The translations under genes and the position numbers were made by a program. The notes below the pieces were generated by a model. It had not been told where the DNA came from, did not search any database, and saw only the letters and a list, made by a program, of their open reading frames with translations. From assembly GCA_910583845.1 (NCBI GenBank), contig CAJUAB010000001.1, positions 62,001-126,000 on the forward strand: a stretch of 64,000 bases of DNA, in the 5' to 3' direction. Position 1 is the stretch's first letter, and each line of letters starts with the position of its first letter. Shown here piece by piece: positions 61,244-64,000 of the stretch. This DNA is from an uncultured Acetatifactor sp. (lineage in GTDB: Bacteria > Bacillota > Clostridia > Lachnospirales > Lachnospiraceae).

Positions 61244-63475
61244 TTACTCCCATTCAAATACATACCGGTAGCTCTCGGTCCACTCCGGCTTTGAGATCAC
61301 TTTCTCATAATGGTAATTGCCCTCATCGTCAGCCTGCAGCCCCATCATCTGCCGCCACTTGGAATCTGTCAGCCGGTCCTCCACAGGCCATACGAACTGA
61401 TAGAAATCATATACACTGCCCTTCGCGATTTTCAGCTTTCCTTCCACCCTTACTACCACGTATATCACGGAAGGATTGCCTGTGGCCGCCTCCAGCACCA
61501 CTCCTCCCGGGTCGGTGGCAATATCCACCACCACCGCCGCCGGATACTCCTTGCTGGATATTCCCTCGGTCCCCTCTTCTCCCTTTATGGCATCATACCA
61601 GAAATGTTCTATATAACCGCCATAGCATTCAATAAACTCGTATTCTTCCTCCGTCAGGCCTTCTTCCCGCAGCTCCTTTTGGGAGATGACCTGTAACTGA
61701 TCCGCCATCTGGGTCAGGCGTGAAAGATTTTCCTGATCCTCCGGGCTCAGCATCCCGTATTCCTCCAGCCCCCGGGCCGTCATATCGGACAGCCTTGCAA
61801 ATCTGGCATAAACCACGGGTTCCGGTTCCACATAGCCCCTGTAATCCGGCTCTTCCTCATAGTCGCCCCCCATCTCCGCAATCACCTGTTTGGAATAGAG
61901 GATTGTATCATGCTTAAGTTCCGTAAAACTGCCCGCAAAGCACTCCAGATCCTTCCTGCGCCACTCCTCGCTCTGCATAAAAGATGGATAGCCCTCTCCT
62001 TTGACTTCCAGCAGCGGACGAAGCGTATTCAGCCAGTTAGCGTACAGGCTGGATGTCCACAGCGTATGGTTCTCCTTTCCCAGACCCTCTCTGAGAAGGT
62101 TCATATTCTCCCCATATCCCTCATAACCCATGACTCCATTGTCCGTCAGAATATGTAGCGCCGTCTCACTTCCCAGCGCTGCCGGAACATCCAGAACACT
62201 GGGGAGCGTCCGCCTGTCCCCCTCGCTGTTCGCCCCCACATTCTGATAGACCAGCTTCTGCATGATGGCGGCGTCAATCGTAAAGCGCTGGCCCATAAAA
62301 CGAAAGCCCGAAATCACATTGTCCTGGCCGTCCTGAATGGGAATCGAATTGATCCGGGGAACGGAGAGGGAAGCCGTCAGCGCGCGGAAACGTTCAAATG
62401 CCTCCTGATTCCCCACCAGATCCTCCAATGTGGCATGTTCTCCGTAAGCCTCACAGATCACCGGCACATACTCGCACACACCCAGATCATCACTGGCTCC
62501 CGCGAAGAAAGAGGTCACGGCGTAGATGGCTTCCCACAGACTGTAGCTTGCCGTATCTTTGGCCAGAGCCATGGATATCAGAAGCGCGCTTCTGTCCAGA
62601 TCTTCATTCTCCTGGGCAAAATGGATTCTGCCATACCACATCATCGCCTGAAAATACTGTTCCAGTTCTCTGTCGCCCTCATAGTAACCCCTTGGCGTAT
62701 ACTGTGTATAGTCCTCATATCCTCCGGTGATCTGGGAAGTGTAAATTCCGTCCGCATGAGCGATATTCTCCAGCTCATAATGGACAATATCCTCCACCTC
62801 CTTCTCGACTGCCGTCTCCTCATCCAGCAGCCTCGCTCCCACAGTGAAAAAAGCCAGATTGCGCTTTGCCGCGCTCTCCCATTCCGTGCCCTGCAGCTGC
62901 CAGTACTGGGACGCGCTGCTCTCCAGCATCTGGCTGCTTAACTTTGCAAGGCCCTCCATCAGATATTCTTTCTCCACATTTTTGAGCAAATGGCTGAAAT
63001 ACAGATGGTAAGTGTGCATCATGGAGTCCACTGTCACAAAGCTCGGCAGCAGCATGTAGCGGTTTTCCTCGTATACCTCAAAGAACTCGCCCCCCGCGCT
63101 CCCGCTTACGACAAAGCCATTCTGGGCCAGCTTCTCCGCCATCCCGTCCGCCAGGTAAAACTGCCACAGATTATCCACATTGCTCAGATCCGGCATGATG
63201 GCATAGGGCTCCACACATGGAATCAGACTGCTCTCTCCTTCTGTCTCCATGTTTCCGGTAAGGGAGGGCCTGGAACAGACCGCGAACGTGTCCGGTACCT
63301 CAGGCGCTTCTGTGGTCTCTGTACCCTGCTCCCCACTCATATTGACCGGCGTATCCTCCCCGGACACGGACGGATCATTCCCGCCGCCCGGCAACTGGCC
63401 GGACGCGCCGCATGCTGTCATAATCACCATGACCGCCGTCAGCAACATCGCTGCCCACTTTCCCGTCTTCTTCAT
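61244..63475 (-). CDS. DUF3160 lipoprotein
   Basis: 743 aa. Signal peptide with lipobox MTAC (acylated Cys 22), then an acidic low-complexity linker and a large DUF3160 domain (~100-740): NRYMLLPSFVTVDSMMHTYH and LYFSHLLKNVEKEYLMEGLA are typical. The domain is helical and of unknown function, found on the outside of the cell. The ATG at 63475 has GGGAG 4 nt upstream. A promoter is seen at 63553. It is the first gene of a pair with CapA. Confidence 0.9.
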   Translation of the reverse strand: MKKTGKWAAMLLTAVMVIMTACGASGQLPGGGNDPSVSGEDTPVNMSGEQGTETTEAPEVPDTFAVCSRPSLTGNMETEGESSLIPCVEPYAIMPDLSNVDNLWQFYLADGMAEKLAQNGFVVSGSAGGEFFEVYEENRYMLLPSFVTVDSMMHTYHLYFSHLLKNVEKEYLMEGLAKLSSQMLESSASQYWQLQGTEWESAAKRNLAFFTVGARLLDEETAVEKEVEDIVHYELENIAHADGIYTSQITGGYEDYTQYTPRGYYEGDRELEQYFQAMMWYGRIHFAQENEDLDRSALLISMALAKDTASYSLWEAIYAVTSFFAGASDDLGVCEYVPVICEAYGEHATLEDLVGNQEAFERFRALTASLSVPRINSIPIQDGQDNVISGFRFMGQRFTIDAAIMQKLVYQNVGANSEGDRRTLPSVLDVPAALGSETALHILTDNGVMGYEGYGENMNLLREGLGKENHTLWTSSLYANWLNTLRPLLEVKGEGYPSFMQSEEWRRKDLECFAGSFTELKHDTILYSKQVIAEMGGDYEEEPDYRGYVEPEPVVYARFARLSDMTARGLEEYGMLSPEDQENLSRLTQMADQLQVISQKELREEGLTEEEYEFIECYGGYIEHFWYDAIKGEEGTEGISSKEYPAAVVVDIATDPGGVVLEAATGNPSVIYVVVRVEGKLKIAKGSVYDFYQFVWPVEDRLTDSKWRQMMGLQADDEGNYHYEKVISKPEWTESYRYVFEWE

Positions 63476-63552
63476 ATAACTCCCATCTGTCCGCTTCTGC
63501 GGACTTACACAGCCTGCAATCCTCCAAACATATAAAGCGATTATTCAGGTAT

Positions 63553-63581
63553 ATTATATAATAGCACCTCCGCTAATGCAA
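63553..63581 (-). promoter_or_regulatory. Promoter of the DUF3160-CapA pair
   Basis: Minus strand TTGCAT, 17 nt, TATAAT, about 80 bp ahead of the ATG at 63475. Confidence 0.7.
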
Positions 63582-63680
63582 GCAGAGATGCTACATATTA
63601 CTGAACCTCATTGTTTTACGCTTCTCAGAGCGTGACTGGAAATTGCTTTTCCTGGGACGCGCGCCATAATCCGTGGCAAA

Positions 63681-63712
63681 TTCAGGAGGCGCGACGGGCT
63701 ACGCCTCCTGAA
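63681..63712. other. Intergenic stem-loop (candidate terminator of the upstream gene)
   Basis: TTCAGGAGGCG and CGCCTCCTGAA form an 11-bp stem about 85 bp beyond the stop of the partial gene. There is no T-run, so a terminator role is uncertain. The remaining 63476-63795 sequence shows no gene. Confidence 0.5.
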
Positions 63713-63795
63713 TCCGGCGCAAATATCACACAAGGCGCAGCGGGCGGATTCTCTGGCTTATTTCCTGTTCATCATATCCCGTAGAATAAAGCCTC

Positions 63796-64000
63796 TTATA
63801 CGGTATAGTCAAATTTTCCTCCATGGACAGCCTGCTCCTGGACGGGCACTCTGGACCAGTCCACGTTCTGAATATTCTGTAGCAGTTCCTCCACCGTGGA
63901 ACCGGTGACGTGTACCCTCTGCACGGTGGAAGCCGTACCGTCCTCCATGGTCAGCTTTTCGGCGGCAAGACGCTCGGCCTCCTTCTTCTCCTCGGCCCGC
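63796..64000 (-). CDS. C-terminal end of an unknown gene (cut by window edge)
   Basis: The last ~68 codons end FDYTV-TAA (stop 63796-63798). Visible are a charged helix (RAEEKKEAERLAAEKLTMED) and VHVTGSTVEELLQNIQNVDW, RVPVQEQAVHGGKF. Not recognised; the 5' part lies outside the window. Confidence 0.6.
   Translation of the reverse strand, partial: RAEEKKEAERLAAEKLTMEDGTASTVQRVHVTGSTVEELLQNIQNVDWSRVPVQEQAVHGGKFDYTV

Noticed and set aside
1..64000. tRNA, rRNA, riboswitch and T-box elements
   Set aside because: None was recognised by eye; a covariance search could still find small RNAs.

Overview
The window is a 64-kb chromosomal segment of a spore-forming, fairly GC-rich member of the Lachnospiraceae (Clostridia). 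The evidence is a complete spoIIIA operon, spoIVB, a SCIFF six-cysteine peptide with its radical-SAM maturase, a one-piece SecDF, strong AGGAGG-type ribosome sites, frequent GTG/TTG starts, and the Firmicute order asp23-nusB-xseA-xseB-ispA-dxs-tlyA-nadK-argR-recN-spoIVB. The species cannot be named from sequence alone. No tRNA or rRNA gene was seen.

Layout. 0-5 kb: end of a tRNA-dihydrouridine synthase gene, an AI-2E-family permease, a small SAM-fold protein, an ECF sigma/anti-sigma pair and a frameshifted gene. 5-9.6 kb: SecDF, the SCIFF maturase, the SCIFF precursor (47 aa) and a small membrane protein. 9.6-15.5 kb: a CNNM/CorC-like protein, a PhoR/PhoB-like two-component pair and a Na/Pi cotransporter with a PhoU domain. 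15.5-17.1 kb is non-coding and dominated by a large imperfect inverted repeat. 17.1-17.6 kb: a cell-wall amidase. 17.7-29.0 kb: an island with degraded mobile DNA (an IS66 fragment and a gene remnant), a 27-repeat type I-C CRISPR array and cas3-cas5c-cas8c-cas7-cas4-cas1-cas2. The island lies between a decayed copy of the spoIVB 3' end and intact spoIVB. 29-51 kb: spoIVB, recN, argR, nadK, tlyA, dxs, ispA, xseB, xseA, nusB, asp23, a transglutaminase-like lipoprotein, prfC, deoB and spoIIIAH to spoIIIAA, all on the minus strand. 51-64 kb: a second transglutaminase-like protein, a glycerol-1-phosphate dehydrogenase-like enzyme, a zinc-ribbon protein, a UvrD-type helicase with an extra Cys-rich C-terminal domain, an HTH-orotate phosphoribosyltransferase fusion, DUF3795 and DUF6273 proteins, a CapA-like protein, a DUF3160 lipoprotein and a partial gene.

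How genes work together. The spoIIIA products and SpoIVB serve engulfment-stage sporulation. dxs and ispA feed isoprenoid synthesis. The PhoB/PhoR-like pair sits beside a phosphate transporter whose promoter has Pho-box-like repeats. The cas genes share one strong promoter (TTGACA-17-TATAAT), and the array is read from an AT-rich leader next to cas2.

The most unusual non-coding theme is repeated DNA. At least six intergenic spaces carry tandem repeats (units of 32, 36, 51, 57, 71 and 104 bp), most with internal dyads. In the 104-bp array one unit has a different but still perfectly paired stem. Similar in-frame repeats extend the AI-2E permease tail and interrupt IspA.
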